From: Frigoribacterium sp. SL97
Lineage (GTDB): Bacteria > Actinomycetota > Actinomycetes > Actinomycetales > Microbacteriaceae
Direction: 5' to 3'
Length of the DNA stretch: 64,000 bases
NCBI RefSeq assembly: GCF_026625765.1
Contig: NZ_CP113062.1
Span: 496,001 to 560,000 of the forward strand
Shown: one piece after another, positions 17,830 through 28,177 of the stretch
How positions within the stretch are numbered: position 1 is the stretch's first letter
Layout: the number at the start of each line of letters is the position of its first letter
Made by a program: the position numbers and the translations under genes
The notes under the pieces: generated by a model
The model's database searches: none
The model's input: the letters and a program-made list of their open reading frames with translations, nothing else
Told to the model about the DNA's origin: nothing

Positions 17830-20800
17830 CCGACCTGAACAGCCCGCTGCGCGACCTCATCGGCATCCCCGAGCGAGTCGAGGCCGCCGACTTCGTCATC
17901 AAGCTCGACGAAGGCGTCGCCCGCCACCAGCAGACCATCAAGGACTACGTCGTCACCGACGCGATCGCGAAGGCCATCGCCGAGGGGCTCGACCTCGTCG
18001 GCAGCTCGCTGGGCGGACAGAAGTCGCAAGGCGCCTTCCTCGACGGCTCTTTCGGCTCCGGCAAGTCGCACTACATGGCCGTGCTCCACCTGCTGCTCAC
18101 CGGCAGCGTCGCCGCCCGCCAGATCCCCGGCCTCGAAGCCGTCGTCGCTTCTCGCACCAGCACCCTCGACCAGCGGCTTCTCGTCCTTGACTACAACCTG
18201 CTCGGGGCGAAGTCCTTCGAGGATGCGATCTTCGCCGGCTACCTCGATTGGGCAGCCAAGCACCACCCTGACACGTCCGCGCCGGTGCTGCACGCCAGTG
18301 ACGGACTCCTTGCCGACGCGCGGTCACTCCGCGCCCGCATCGGCGACGACGCCTTCTTCGACGGGCTCGGCGGCGGCGACAGCGGCTGGGGCGAGCTTGA
18401 GGGCGCCTGGGACGCCGCCGCCTTCGAAGCGGCCGCGGCGGAAGCCCCTGGCCACCCGGATCGCGACCGGCTCGTCGCCGACCTCCGCGACGCCTACTTC
18501 CAGGCCGCCGTGCGCGCCTCCGAATGGCTCCCCATGAAGGAGGGGCTCCGGGCGCTCACCGGACATGCCAAGTCGCTCGGCTACCAGGGTCTCGTCTTCC
18601 TTATCGACGAAGTCGTGCTCTGGCTCGGCCAGCACCTCGGCGACCAAAGCTGGGTGCAGGGCGAGATCGAGAAGGTCGTGCAGCTCGGAGAGAACGCCGC
18701 CGCGAACCTCCCCATCCCGATCACCTCCTTGCTCGCCCGTCAGCGCGCGCTCAGTGACTTCCTCGGCAGCCACGTTGCCGGCGCCCAACGGGTGGCCCAA
18801 GGGCAGCTCTTCCAGTACTGGGAGGACCGCTTCTCGAAGATCCGGCTCCAGGCCGCCGACCTCCCGAAGATCGTGAAGCAGCGGCTCCTCCGCCCCGTGT
18901 CAGACGGCGCCGCGGCCACCCTGGAGACCGCAGTCGCCGAGGTGAAGCGCGACTACACCGCCTGGGGCTACTTGCTCTCTGACGAAGCAAACTCCGACGA
19001 GAAGGCGTTCGCGAACGTGTATCCGTTCTCACCCTCGCTCGTCGACACGATGGTCGCGCTCTCCAGCCTCATGCAGCGCGAGCGCACCGCCCTGAAGCTC
19101 ATGGCTGAGCTGCTCAGCGACGGCCGCGACAGCCTGCTCGCCCGCGATGTAATCCCTGTCGGCGACCTCTACGCGCCCGTCGTGCTCGGCGGATCGCAGC
19201 CGCTCACCGACGACATGAAGCAGCACTTCACCATCTCCGCCCGCTTCTACCGGACGAAGCTGCAGCCCTACCTGCTCCGCAAGCACGGGGTCCCCGAGGA
19301 GCAGGTTGTCACCCTGCCACGGAACCACGCCTACGTCACCGAGGACCGCCTCGCGAAGACCGTACTCCTCGCGGCGCTTGCCCCCGAGGCGAAGTCGCTG
19401 GCGAACCTTACCGCAGCGAAACTCGCGGCGCTGAACTGGGGCACCATCGACGCCTTCATCCCTGGCAGCGAGGCAGAGGATGCGCTCGCCCGCGCGAGGG
19501 CCTGGGCGAGCGAGTTCGGCGAAATCACCATCGGCGACGGCGCCGACCCGATCATCACCGCGACGCTGAGCGGCGTCGACTACGACTCGATCCTGGACCG
19601 CGTGCGCACTGAGGACAACCAGCAGACCCGGCGCGAGCTCGTCCGCAAACTCATCGCCGACGAGCTCGGCCTGCCGCCGGATAACCTCGTCGGTCGCACC
19701 CTCGACCACGTCTGGCGCGGCCACAAGCGCACCGTCACCGTGAAGTTCGGGAACGTGCGGGACGACACCGACGTGCTCGACAGCAACCTCATTCACAACG
19801 ACACCGAGTGGCGGGCGGTCATCGATTTCCCCTATGACTCCGGCAGCCATAGCCCCGCCGACGACGTGGCGCGGCTCCGCAAGCTCCGTGAAGGCGGGCG
19901 GTCGGCAAACACGATCGCGTGGATCCCGAACTTCCTCTCGGACGCCCGGCAGAAGGACCTCGGAGACCTCGTCATCCTCGAGTACCTGCTCACCGGCAAC
20001 CGCTTCGACCAGAACGCCGACCACCTGCCGCTCACTGATCGGGGCCCTGCTCGGCAGACGCTCGAATCGCGACGCCGCGCGCTACGCGACGTGCTGACCG
20101 CTGCACTCCGTCAGGCATACGGTGTGAACGCCTCCGACGAGTCGAACGTCGGCAGCGACCTCGCCGGGAACGAAATTTTCGGCACCCTCGCCGCCGGACT
20201 TACTATCCCGCCGCCAGCCACCGGCAACCTCCTCACCGGCTTCCGGCACGCACTGGAAACCGCATGGGCGAACGAGTTCCCCGACCATCCAGACCTCGGT
20301 GCCGAGGAGGTCCGTACGCCGCGGCTCACCGAGGCGGTCACACTTGTGACCCAGACCGTGGAAGGGGGCGGCCGTCGGCAGGGGCTCAGCGCCGCCGAGC
20401 AGCGGGTCGCCCGCGACCTCATCACCCCGCTCGGGCTCGCCACCGTCAACGAGAACGTCCTCGTCGTCGACAACGCACACTTCAAGTGGGGCGCGAACCT
20501 CGCGCGTTGGGAAGGGGAGCTTGGCGCTGGCTGCACGGTGGGTGCGCTCCGCACCAAGTTCGCGCCGTGGGGCATGACGACCGCGATGCAGGACGCGATC
20601 CTCATCCTTTGGGCGCTGCTCGACAACCGCGAGTTCGGCGGTGGCGCTGCGCCGCAGGTCGGGAACATCCCCGACGGAGCGACACCCCGTCGCGCTAACC
20701 TGCCCGCCGAGACCGACTGGTCGACGGCGAAGGACCGCGCCGGGGCGATCTTCGGCGTCGCCCCCGAGACGAACCTCACCCCGCGCGCCGTCAGCCGCTG

Positions 20801-21413
20801 GGCCGGGGCACTCCGCAACCAGGCGATCAGCTCGAAGGTCGCCGATTTTGCGGTGGCGCTCGAGGCGCACGCCGCCGTCCTCGGCATCGAGGGGGTCGCG
20901 GCGACCGGTCGTCTCGCCACCGCCAAGCGAGTCGCCGACGTGGTGCGGGCGGTTGCAGGCGCCCGTGAGGACAAGGCGCTCGTCGAGACGCTCGCGACTT
21001 TCGATCTGCCGGACGTGCTTACGCCGCACGGCAGTGCGCACGGCAGCGCCGAGCGACTCGTCCGGGAAGTAACCGGCCTCGACTGGGGCATGATCGACGC
21101 GGCCCGTGCCCGTAGCGACGCCGGATTCGATGCGGCGCTGACTGCCCTTCAGGAAGCCGCGCAACTCGACGAATCGGTGATGCCGTTGGAGTCACGCCTG
21201 CGCGATGTGGCGGCAAAGGCGCGCGCCCTCGTGGTGCAGGCGCAACCTCGCCCTGTGCAGCCCACGCGGACCCCGACCTCGCGCGGTGCCCACACCCGTA
21301 GTTTTGCCGTCGCCGACCTCGACACGCTACTGCAGCAGCTCCAGGCCGAGATCATCGCCGAGGTCGGCGAGTCCGGCGCGGTTACGATCACCTGGCAGGT
21401 CGACGAGTCGTGA
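17826..21413 (+). CDS. pglY: PglY, BREX type 2 ATPase (BrxC/PglY family)
   Basis: 1195 aa, ATG in a 4-nt overlap with pglX. Large P-loop ATPase of the BREX core; its exact role in the defence complex is unsettled. Walker A is GSFGSGKS at residues 74-81, a Walker B-like segment reads LVFLIDEVVLWLG, and the remainder is the long helical body typical of PglY (SARFYRTKLQPYLLRKHG and similar). Length fits the family. It is coupled to pglZ through a GTGA overlap. Base composition is uniform with pglW and pglZ. Confidence 0.93.
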   Translation: MTDLNSPLRDLIGIPERVEAADFVIKLDEGVARHQQTIKDYVVTDAIAKAIAEGLDLVGSSLGGQKSQGAFLDGSFGSGKSHYMAVLHLLLTGSVAARQIPGLEAVVASRTSTLDQRLLVLDYNLLGAKSFEDAIFAGYLDWAAKHHPDTSAPVLHASDGLLADARSLRARIGDDAFFDGLGGGDSGWGELEGAWDAAAFEAAAAEAPGHPDRDRLVADLRDAYFQAAVRASEWLPMKEGLRALTGHAKSLGYQGLVFLIDEVVLWLGQHLGDQSWVQGEIEKVVQLGENAAANLPIPITSLLARQRALSDFLGSHVAGAQRVAQGQLFQYWEDRFSKIRLQAADLPKIVKQRLLRPVSDGAAATLETAVAEVKRDYTAWGYLLSDEANSDEKAFANVYPFSPSLVDTMVALSSLMQRERTALKLMAELLSDGRDSLLARDVIPVGDLYAPVVLGGSQPLTDDMKQHFTISARFYRTKLQPYLLRKHGVPEEQVVTLPRNHAYVTEDRLAKTVLLAALAPEAKSLANLTAAKLAALNWGTIDAFIPGSEAEDALARARAWASEFGEITIGDGADPIITATLSGVDYDSILDRVRTEDNQQTRRELVRKLIADELGLPPDNLVGRTLDHVWRGHKRTVTVKFGNVRDDTDVLDSNLIHNDTEWRAVIDFPYDSGSHSPADDVARLRKLREGGRSANTIAWIPNFLSDARQKDLGDLVILEYLLTGNRFDQNADHLPLTDRGPARQTLESRRRALRDVLTAALRQAYGVNASDESNVGSDLAGNEIFGTLAAGLTIPPPATGNLLTGFRHALETAWANEFPDHPDLGAEEVRTPRLTEAVTLVTQTVEGGGRRQGLSAAEQRVARDLITPLGLATVNENVLVVDNAHFKWGANLARWEGELGAGCTVGALRTKFAPWGMTTAMQDAILILWALLDNREFGGGAAPQVGNIPDGATPRRANLPAETDWSTAKDRAGAIFGVAPETNLTPRAVSRWAGALRNQAISSKVADFAVALEAHAAVLGIEGVAATGRLATAKRVADVVRAVAGAREDKALVETLATFDLPDVLTPHGSAHGSAERLVREVTGLDWGMIDAARARSDAGFDAALTALQEAAQLDESVMPLESRLRDVAAKARALVVQAQPRPVQPTRTPTSRGAHTRSFAVADLDTLLQQLQAEIIAEVGESGAVTITWQVDES

Positions 21414-24085
21414 CAGCACCGAAGGCGACCGAGGCTGCGCTGCGGGACCATCTGGCGGCGTGGCTCAACGCGCCTCGGCGAAGGGCGCGCACAATCCTAA
21501 TCCGTGCCCAGCCGAGCTGGTCCGGTCCCCGCTCCATCGACGTCGTGGGGCGCGCCGTCCGCGTGGTCGAAGGCGTCTCTGGGCTCGCTGCACTCGACGC
21601 GATGCGTGCGGCCGGCAAGGGCGAGTTCGTCGCAGTGCTCACTGACCTCGACGAGGCAGCGCTCGGTACTGCCGTCGTACTCGAATCCGAGCACGGGAAG
21701 CTCACCGACCTCGACGAATGGAACGCCGTGCCGATGATTTTCGGCGCCCGCGACCGCAACATCCCCCGGCCGGTGCGAGACCTCGGCCCCTGGGTGCCTC
21801 GGCTGCTCGGGTCGCTGCGTCGCGAGCGAGGCTTGTCGCCCGCACCAGGCGGCGTCCTTTCCGCCGATCATGTCGTGCGCTCCATCCTCGTCGCGCTGCT
21901 CGGTCTGGAGCGGCCCGAGTACCTCGACATCGCCGACGCGCTCACCCCCCTCGACGACATGGGCGTCCGCGCGCGCCTGACGGAGCTCAATGGCGACGCC
22001 CGCGCCGGCCTCATCAAAGCCGTCGGCACCCACATCGACCAGCACCTAGCCATGGCGCTCCGCGCGGCGACGGCACCGGGCCGGGTCTCCGTCGTCGCCG
22101 TCGGCCTCGTCGTCGCCGAACTCTGGTCGAGTGGCAACGTCGCTACTGATGCTGCCACTGCGGCCGCACGGGTGCGAGCAGAGCATTACGTCGGTCCCGG
22201 CCCCAGCGCCGCTGCGGCTTCCCGGTTCGGTGCTGCCGCGCAGCTCATAACCCGACGCTGGCTCGCGAGCGGCGACCACCATGCCCGCGACACCTTCGAG
22301 CAGGCGGAAGCGATCTGCACGGACCTCGGATGGGCCGAAAGCGCCGCCGCGTCCGCCTTCCTCCCGGCGGGTCTCCGGGCACGAATCAAGCAGTTCGCCG
22401 CGGCGATTGAGGCTGCAGCCTCGACCCCGAGCGTCGCATCCTCCCGCGCCGTCGATGTCGGGCTGGAGGCCGTCGAGACACACGGCGCTCGATCTCTATT
22501 TGACCGATCGTTGCCGACCGCCCGGATGACTGCCCGGCTCGCCCGCTGGCTGGCGGCTCCCCACGCAACCGCGCAGACGATCGACATGGCGATCCAGCAG
22601 TACGGGTCCGACGGGGCATGGGCAGAGCGCGCCCTCGGCGACCTTTGGGACGGCGACTCCGACCGCGGACTCGCCACCGCGTACAAGTCCCTCGCCCACG
22701 CCGTGCAGGTCGTCCGCCATCGTGACGACGCCGGTGCGGCTTCGCTGCTCACCGGTGCGCCGCCCTTCGGCTCCGGGGCGACACCGGTCGAGCGCCTGCT
22801 CGCCGACCTCGTCGTGCCGGTGGCGGCCGAAGAGCGAGTCCTGCTCATCGTGCTCGATGGGATGAGCGCGCCGACCGCGATCGAGCTCGCTGCCGAGCTC
22901 TCGGCGGCCGGGTGGAGCGAGCTTGTGCGTGCCGATCGACGCCGACGGATTGTGGCACTTGCCGCGCTGCCGACGATCACGGAGTACTCCCGAACTTCCC
23001 TCTTCGCCGGAGAGCTGTTTGCCGGGAACCAGCAGATCGAGAAGTCCAGATTCGCGGCGGCCGTCAACGGTATCGTCTTCCACAAGGACGACCTGCGATC
23101 CGAAGCCGGTCACTCACTCCCGCCCGCGGTCGCGGACACCATCGCCGATCCCGGCCGAAAGATCGTCGGCGCCGTCCTCAACACCATCGACGACGCGCTC
23201 GCCAGCGCCGACGTCGACGCACTTCGCTGGAGCCTGCGGTCCGTGGCGAACCTCGAAGCCCTGCTCGCCGCGGCCGATACCGCGGGGCGGATCGTCATCT
23301 TGACGTCCGACCACGGACACATCGTCGAGCGAGGGAGCGAGCTCCGTTCGGTGCCGGAATCATCGGCACGGTGGCGCACTGTCGAATCTGGTCCCACCGA
23401 GGCGGACGAGGTCACGGTGTCCGGGCCTCGCGTGCTCGCACCGGGTGGCTCCGCGGTCCTGGCCGTCTCCGACGGCATCCGTTACGCCTCGAAGAAGGCC
23501 GGCTACCACGGTGGCGCGTCACTCGCCGAGCTGACGATCCCGGTCCTCGTGCTCAAGCCGCGAGGCGCTGAAGACCCGACCGGATGGGTCGAGGCTCCGC
23601 CGCAGGAGCCGGCCTGGTGGAACGAGCCTAATCGTGCTGCGTTGCCGGCGAGTATCGAGCCGGTCAAGGCGAAGGCGCCGAAGGTGAAGGCACCGAAACA
23701 GCCGGACCCGGGAATCCCGACGCTCTTCGACCCCGAGCAAATGTCGGAGCCCACACCCGCCACCACCACGCGAAGCATCGCCGAGAGACTCGTGGCGAGC
23801 CCGACGTACCAGGTTCGGCGCGGCATCGCGGGACGTCACCCCATCGACGACGGCGTTGCCTCCATCATCATCTCGGCTCTCGACGCCGGGAATGGCCGCG
23901 CCCACCGCGACACGCTTGCGACCGCAGCTGGCGTCGCGACCGGCACCTTTGCCGGCCTTCTCGCGACCTTCCGTCGGGTGCTTAATGTAGACGGGTATCC
24001 CGTCATTGAGCTCGACGCCGACGGGGTCACCGTCGTCCTCGACCGCGAGCTGCTCCGCGAGCAGTTCGAGCTCGGGAGCGCATGA
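21410..24085 (+). CDS. pglZ: PglZ, BREX type 2 alkaline-phosphatase-superfamily protein
   Basis: 891 aa, GTG in a 4-nt overlap with pglY. PglZ-domain protein found in every BREX type. The metal-binding alkaline-phosphatase fold is recognisable from VLLIVLDGMSA (Asp at residue 483) and ILTSDHGH (Asp 634, His 635 and 637), with YHGGASLAEL downstream as the third metal motif. The segment between about 710 and 760 is a Lys/Pro-rich linker, followed by a C-terminal small domain. Overlaps brxD by ATGA. Confidence 0.94.
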   Translation: MTAPKATEAALRDHLAAWLNAPRRRARTILIRAQPSWSGPRSIDVVGRAVRVVEGVSGLAALDAMRAAGKGEFVAVLTDLDEAALGTAVVLESEHGKLTDLDEWNAVPMIFGARDRNIPRPVRDLGPWVPRLLGSLRRERGLSPAPGGVLSADHVVRSILVALLGLERPEYLDIADALTPLDDMGVRARLTELNGDARAGLIKAVGTHIDQHLAMALRAATAPGRVSVVAVGLVVAELWSSGNVATDAATAAARVRAEHYVGPGPSAAAASRFGAAAQLITRRWLASGDHHARDTFEQAEAICTDLGWAESAAASAFLPAGLRARIKQFAAAIEAAASTPSVASSRAVDVGLEAVETHGARSLFDRSLPTARMTARLARWLAAPHATAQTIDMAIQQYGSDGAWAERALGDLWDGDSDRGLATAYKSLAHAVQVVRHRDDAGAASLLTGAPPFGSGATPVERLLADLVVPVAAEERVLLIVLDGMSAPTAIELAAELSAAGWSELVRADRRRRIVALAALPTITEYSRTSLFAGELFAGNQQIEKSRFAAAVNGIVFHKDDLRSEAGHSLPPAVADTIADPGRKIVGAVLNTIDDALASADVDALRWSLRSVANLEALLAAADTAGRIVILTSDHGHIVERGSELRSVPESSARWRTVESGPTEADEVTVSGPRVLAPGGSAVLAVSDGIRYASKKAGYHGGASLAELTIPVLVLKPRGAEDPTGWVEAPPQEPAWWNEPNRAALPASIEPVKAKAPKVKAPKQPDPGIPTLFDPEQMSEPTPATTTRSIAERLVASPTYQVRRGIAGRHPIDDGVASIIISALDAGNGRAHRDTLATAAGVATGTFAGLLATFRRVLNVDGYPVIELDADGVTVVLDRELLREQFELGSA

Positions 24086-25395
24086 TGGTCGCTGTCAGCC
24101 CGCGCCGCCGCCGCGAAATCATCGACGCCCTTCGCCGCGGTACCGTGCCGCGGCGGGGCCTCGATGTCATGGCCGTCGGACTGGAGCGCTTCGAGCGCAC
24201 GCTGTTCGCCGAGCTCGACGTCGTCGCCGACGGCGGCGCCGTGTTCAAGGCGGTCCGCGGTGAGTACGGCGCCGGTAAGACCTTCTTCGCCCGCTGGCTC
24301 ACGGAGACCGCGAAGCAGCGAGGCTTCGCCACCGCGGAAGTGCAGATCTCCGAGACCGAGACGCCGCTGCACAAGCTCGAGACCGTGTACCGGCGTCTTA
24401 CCGAAAGCCTCGCCACTGAGTCGACCGCGCCGAGCGCCTTCCGCGAAGTGATCGACGGCTGGCTCCGAGTCCTGGAAGAGGACGTGATCGCTGCTGGGGC
24501 CGACGCGGCCGACCATGCGGAAGTGTCCCGCCGTGCGACTGACTTGCTGGAGCAGCGACTCACCGTCGTATCTCGGACCGCACCAGCGTTCGCCGCCGCA
24601 CTCCGTGGCTATCACGTGGCGACCCTTTCCGGGGACATCGAGACCTCCGACGGATTGGCCGCATGGCTGGCCGGACAGCCGCACGTTGCCGCCCGTGTCC
24701 GCCAGTCCGCGGGCATCCGCGGTGAGCTCGATCACTTTGGTGCATTCGGATTCCTTCAGGGGCTTCTCGCCGTCCTCCGGGACTCTGACTATCGCGGACT
24801 CGTGCTTGTCCTCGACGAGGTCGAGACCCTCCAGCGGGTACGCAGTGACGTGCGCGAGAAGTCCCTCAACGCATTGCGCCAGCTCCTCGACGAGGTTGAC
24901 GCAGGTCGCTTCCCTGGCCTCTTTGTTCTCATCACCGGCACCCCTGCCTTCTACGATGGCACCCAGGGCGTGCAGCGACTGCCGCCCCTTGCCGCGCGAA
25001 TCGGCGTCGATTTCAGCGGTGACCCGCGCTTCGACAACCCGCGCGCGCCGCAGGTGCGACTCCTCGGTTTTCAGCGCGACAGTCTGCTTGAGCTAGGGCA
25101 GCGTGTCCGCGACATCTACTTGACCGGCAGCCCGGTGGCTGACCGGATCGAGACCCTAATCGGCGACGACTATCTCGGCGTCCTCGCCGATACCGTGGCA
25201 GGCAGGCTCGGCGGTCGAGTCGGGATCGCGCCGCGGCTCTACCTGCGGAAACTCATCGACATCCTCGACAAGGTCGAACAGTTCCCGGACTACATCCCCG
25301 AGGATGCTGGCCGCGTCGCCGTCGCGGATGCCGAGCTGAACGATGACGAGCGCGCAGCCGTGGGCGGGGTCGACGAAATCAAGCTCGATGTCTGA
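24082..25395 (+). CDS. brxD: BrxD, BREX type 2 ATP-binding protein
   Basis: 437 aa. Two adjacent ATGs (24082 and 24085) overlap the pglZ stop; the first is used here. P-loop ATPase of the BrxD/DUF2791 type: Walker A GEYGAGKT at residues 60-67, Walker B LVLVLDEVETL, sensor LFVLITGTPAFY. The RGTVPRRGLDVMAVGLERF opening is characteristic of BREX BrxD. Found next to brxHI in BREX type 2 systems. Its stop lies 8 nt inside the brxHI gene. Confidence 0.93.
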   Translation: MMVAVSPRRRREIIDALRRGTVPRRGLDVMAVGLERFERTLFAELDVVADGGAVFKAVRGEYGAGKTFFARWLTETAKQRGFATAEVQISETETPLHKLETVYRRLTESLATESTAPSAFREVIDGWLRVLEEDVIAAGADAADHAEVSRRATDLLEQRLTVVSRTAPAFAAALRGYHVATLSGDIETSDGLAAWLAGQPHVAARVRQSAGIRGELDHFGAFGFLQGLLAVLRDSDYRGLVLVLDEVETLQRVRSDVREKSLNALRQLLDEVDAGRFPGLFVLITGTPAFYDGTQGVQRLPPLAARIGVDFSGDPRFDNPRAPQVRLLGFQRDSLLELGQRVRDIYLTGSPVADRIETLIGDDYLGVLADTVAGRLGGRVGIAPRLYLRKLIDILDKVEQFPDYIPEDAGRVAVADAELNDDERAAVGGVDEIKLDV

Positions 25396-27460
25396 GGTCG
25401 CGGCGCTGAGCCCCTCGCTCGAGTATCACGTTGCGAACACGCTCGGCTGGAATGACCTCCGGCCCCTTCAGCGGGCGGCTATTCAGCCCGTGCTCTCCGG
25501 CGACGACTGTCTCCTGATCGCCCCGACAGCGGGCGGCAAGACCGAGGCGGCGTTGTTTCCCGTGCTGACTCGGATGGTCGAAGAGGGTTGGGTCGGCCTC
25601 AGTGTCATCTACGTCGCTCCGCTCAAGGCGCTGCTCAACAACTTGCTGCCACGGCTAGAGCAGTACACGGCCTGGCTGGGCCGCAGCGTCGCGCTGTGGC
25701 ATGGCGACGTTGGTGACGGCGACCGTCGCACCATCCTCAGCGAACCGCCGGACATCCTTCTCACCACCCCGGAGTCGTTGGAGGCGATGCTCGTCTCGCG
25801 CCGGATCGATCACCGCCTGCTCTTCCGCGGGCTCCATGTGGTGATCGCTGACGAGATCCATGCCTTCGCCGCCTCTGACCGCGGCTGGCACCTCGTAGCT
25901 GTGTTGGAGCGGCTGCAGCGGGTCGCGTCCGACCACATTCAGCGGGTCGGCCTCTCCGCGACGCTTGGGAACCCGACGGAGGTGCTCGCCTGGTACCAGG
26001 GCTCCAATGCAACTGCAGGCGCCGGACAGGTCGTTGTGGCAGGTGACCCGCCTGCGGCGCCAGACATCACCCTCGACTACGTCGGGTCGCTAACGAATGC
26101 CGCGCTGGTGATCTCCTCCTTGCACCGTGGCGAGAAGCGGCTCGTCTTCTGCGAGTCACGTGCACAGGCCGAACAGGTCTCGTTCGACCTGCGCGAGCAG
26201 GGCGTCACCGTCTTCATCTCCCACTCGTCGCTGTCCCTCGATGAGCGAAGGCAGTCGGAGCGCGCCTTCGCCGAGGCTCGCGACTGTGTCATCGTCTCGA
26301 CCTCCACGCTGGAGCTCGGAATCGACATCGGCGACCTCGACCGGATGATCCAGATCGACTCGCCTCGGTCCGTCGGCTCGCTTCTGCAGCGGCTCGGGCG
26401 CACTGGTCGCCGCGCGGGTACATCGCGAAACGCACTTTTCCTAGCCACGGAGCACGAGACATTCCTTCGCGCGGCCGGGCTCCTCCACCTTTCAACGAGA
26501 GGCTTTGTCGAGCCGATAACGCCGCCGCCGTCCCCGCGTCACATCGCGGCGCAGCAGTTCCTCGCCCTCGCGTTACAGGAATCCCGCTTCGCCCGGACAA
26601 CCTGGCACAAATGGTGGTCAGAGAGCCCGGTCATGGCCGACGGTGAGGTCGTGCTCGACTGGCTCGTGGAGGAGGGATTCCTCGCCGAGGACGGCGGCTG
26701 GCTCTTCATCGGCCCCGCCGCCGAGAAAGCCTTCGGCGGCCGCCACTTCCTAAAGCTGATGAGCACCTTCGTCTCCGGCCTAGAGCTCGTCGTGCAGGTC
26801 GGCCTGAAACAAATCGGCTCCGTCGAACCAATCTCCCTCAACACGGGCGTACTCCGAGGTGAGAAACCGCTGCTGCTCGCTGGCCGCGCCTGGCGCGTCC
26901 GCAGCGTCGACTGGGAGCGTCACGTCGTCGAGGTTGAGGAAGACTCCGTCCGCGGCAAGACACGCTGGTCGTCCTCCACGCTCCCGGAGTCCTTTGAAAT
27001 GGTCCGCGCCCGTCGGGATGTCCTGCTCGGCGCTGACCCCGGCGTGACGCTGTCGCAGCGCGCCCAGTCGCTGCTTCCGCAACTTCGCGAGGAATGGGCC
27101 GGCCGAGTCGACCCGGGCGGCATCGTCCTTGAACGAGGCGAGAAGGGTGTCACTCTTTGGGCAATGGCAGGTCTCCGCGCTCACGAGACACTCGCTGCAG
27201 CCCTCTCGGTTAAGTACCAGGCACGCAGCACTAACGAGACAATCTTGCTGTCGTCCGCTTTCCCCACGAACGGTTTATCCGGTCTCGACCTGGCGGGGGT
27301 TGTGCCTCTTATCCCCGAGGAGGCCGTCGAGGGACTGAAGTTCGCCACGGCACTCCCGCCGAAGCTGGCGCGAAAGACGTTGGCCGAACGATTCGTCGAC
27401 AGAAATGGAGCCGAGGCTGTCACGTCGGCACAAATCGCAGTTCGACATTGGAAGGCCTAA
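25388..27460 (+). CDS. brxHI: BrxHI, BREX type 2 Lhr-like SF2 helicase
   Basis: 690 aa from ATG 25388, overlapping the brxD stop by 8 nt; the open frame extends back to 25343 but the ATG fits the family start. DEAD/DEAH-box superfamily 2 helicase with motif I APTAGGKTEAA near residues 45-55, motif II DEIH at 155-158, motif III SATLGN, motif V STSTLELGIDIG and motif VI QRLGRTGRR, followed by a Lhr-type C-terminal region. Last gene of the six-gene BREX-2 operon. No terminator is obvious after the stop. Confidence 0.93.
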   Translation: MSEVAALSPSLEYHVANTLGWNDLRPLQRAAIQPVLSGDDCLLIAPTAGGKTEAALFPVLTRMVEEGWVGLSVIYVAPLKALLNNLLPRLEQYTAWLGRSVALWHGDVGDGDRRTILSEPPDILLTTPESLEAMLVSRRIDHRLLFRGLHVVIADEIHAFAASDRGWHLVAVLERLQRVASDHIQRVGLSATLGNPTEVLAWYQGSNATAGAGQVVVAGDPPAAPDITLDYVGSLTNAALVISSLHRGEKRLVFCESRAQAEQVSFDLREQGVTVFISHSSLSLDERRQSERAFAEARDCVIVSTSTLELGIDIGDLDRMIQIDSPRSVGSLLQRLGRTGRRAGTSRNALFLATEHETFLRAAGLLHLSTRGFVEPITPPPSPRHIAAQQFLALALQESRFARTTWHKWWSESPVMADGEVVLDWLVEEGFLAEDGGWLFIGPAAEKAFGGRHFLKLMSTFVSGLELVVQVGLKQIGSVEPISLNTGVLRGEKPLLLAGRAWRVRSVDWERHVVEVEEDSVRGKTRWSSSTLPESFEMVRARRDVLLGADPGVTLSQRAQSLLPQLREEWAGRVDPGGIVLERGEKGVTLWAMAGLRAHETLAAALSVKYQARSTNETILLSSAFPTNGLSGLDLAGVVPLIPEEAVEGLKFATALPPKLARKTLAERFVDRNGAEAVTSAQIAVRHWKA

Positions 27461-27695
27461 TGGGATTTTGGTGTGGCGGTTTAGGCTGGCGCATCGGCGC
27501 CACGAGCTGACTTCATGGGCGCCGAGATCATCGCGCATCTACGTCGGCGTGACGTCTGGCGATTCGGCTGCAGACCGTGCCGACCGCCCCGAAAGCGTCG
27601 ACGGGTTGTTCTCGCCGACAACGCTCTATCACGTCAGAGGGACGCCCGGCAACGAACCGCCTTTAGGATAGCCGCGCAAGCTAGTTCCTTGTCAG
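27461..27695. other. Gap after BREX operon; no clear gene
   Basis: A frame continuing to 27671 has some coding-like sequence (IYVGVTSGDSAADRADRPES) but no ribosome binding site or recognisable family. I consider it a possible gene remnant. Confidence 0.3.
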
Positions 27696-28066
27696 GTGGA
27701 CGTGGTGATCGCCGGAGTACCGAAGGCCGGTCACGTCCGAACGCTCGAAAGTGCCCAAGTGCCCCATGGAGTCGACGTCGACGCGGATGTTCCACATGGC
27801 AGGGATGAGTGGGTTCTAGTCGATTTCCGGCAAGTGCGCCGCTCGCTCGGCGAGGTGCCGGTACCAGCCGAGGGCGATATCGTTGTATTAGAGGCCAAAA
27901 GGTATGCCTTTGTGGGGGACGAAAGGTTACTGGGGTCGTTGTCTTCATCGAGTTCGCCACGGGCGGGGCCAGCAATGTGGCCTCCGTGCTCGAGGTGCTT
28001 GCCATGTGGAGTTCTGGCGAGGTCCGACTCAGCGTCTGCATGGCGTTGAAACATCCAATTCGGTAG
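27696..28066 (+). pseudogene. Possible frameshifted ORF of unknown function
   Basis: From about 27696 one frame reads DVVIAGVPKAGHVRTLESAQ and LEAKRYAFVGDE. Near 27915-27925, at the G run in TTTGTGGGGGACG, coding character moves to another frame reading KVTGVVVFIEFATGGASN and ending MALKHPIR at 28066. Together they could encode about 120 aa. No family recognised. The call rests on translation quality only. Confidence 0.35.
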
Positions 28067-28177
28067 GGATGACATCAGGGGGACACGGGGGCCATAAGGA
28101 GTTGATTCGAGAGTGCTCGATGGATCTCGTCGGCCGACGTCCCGATCATCGGCAAGGCCTCCGGGGCGAGCACTGAG

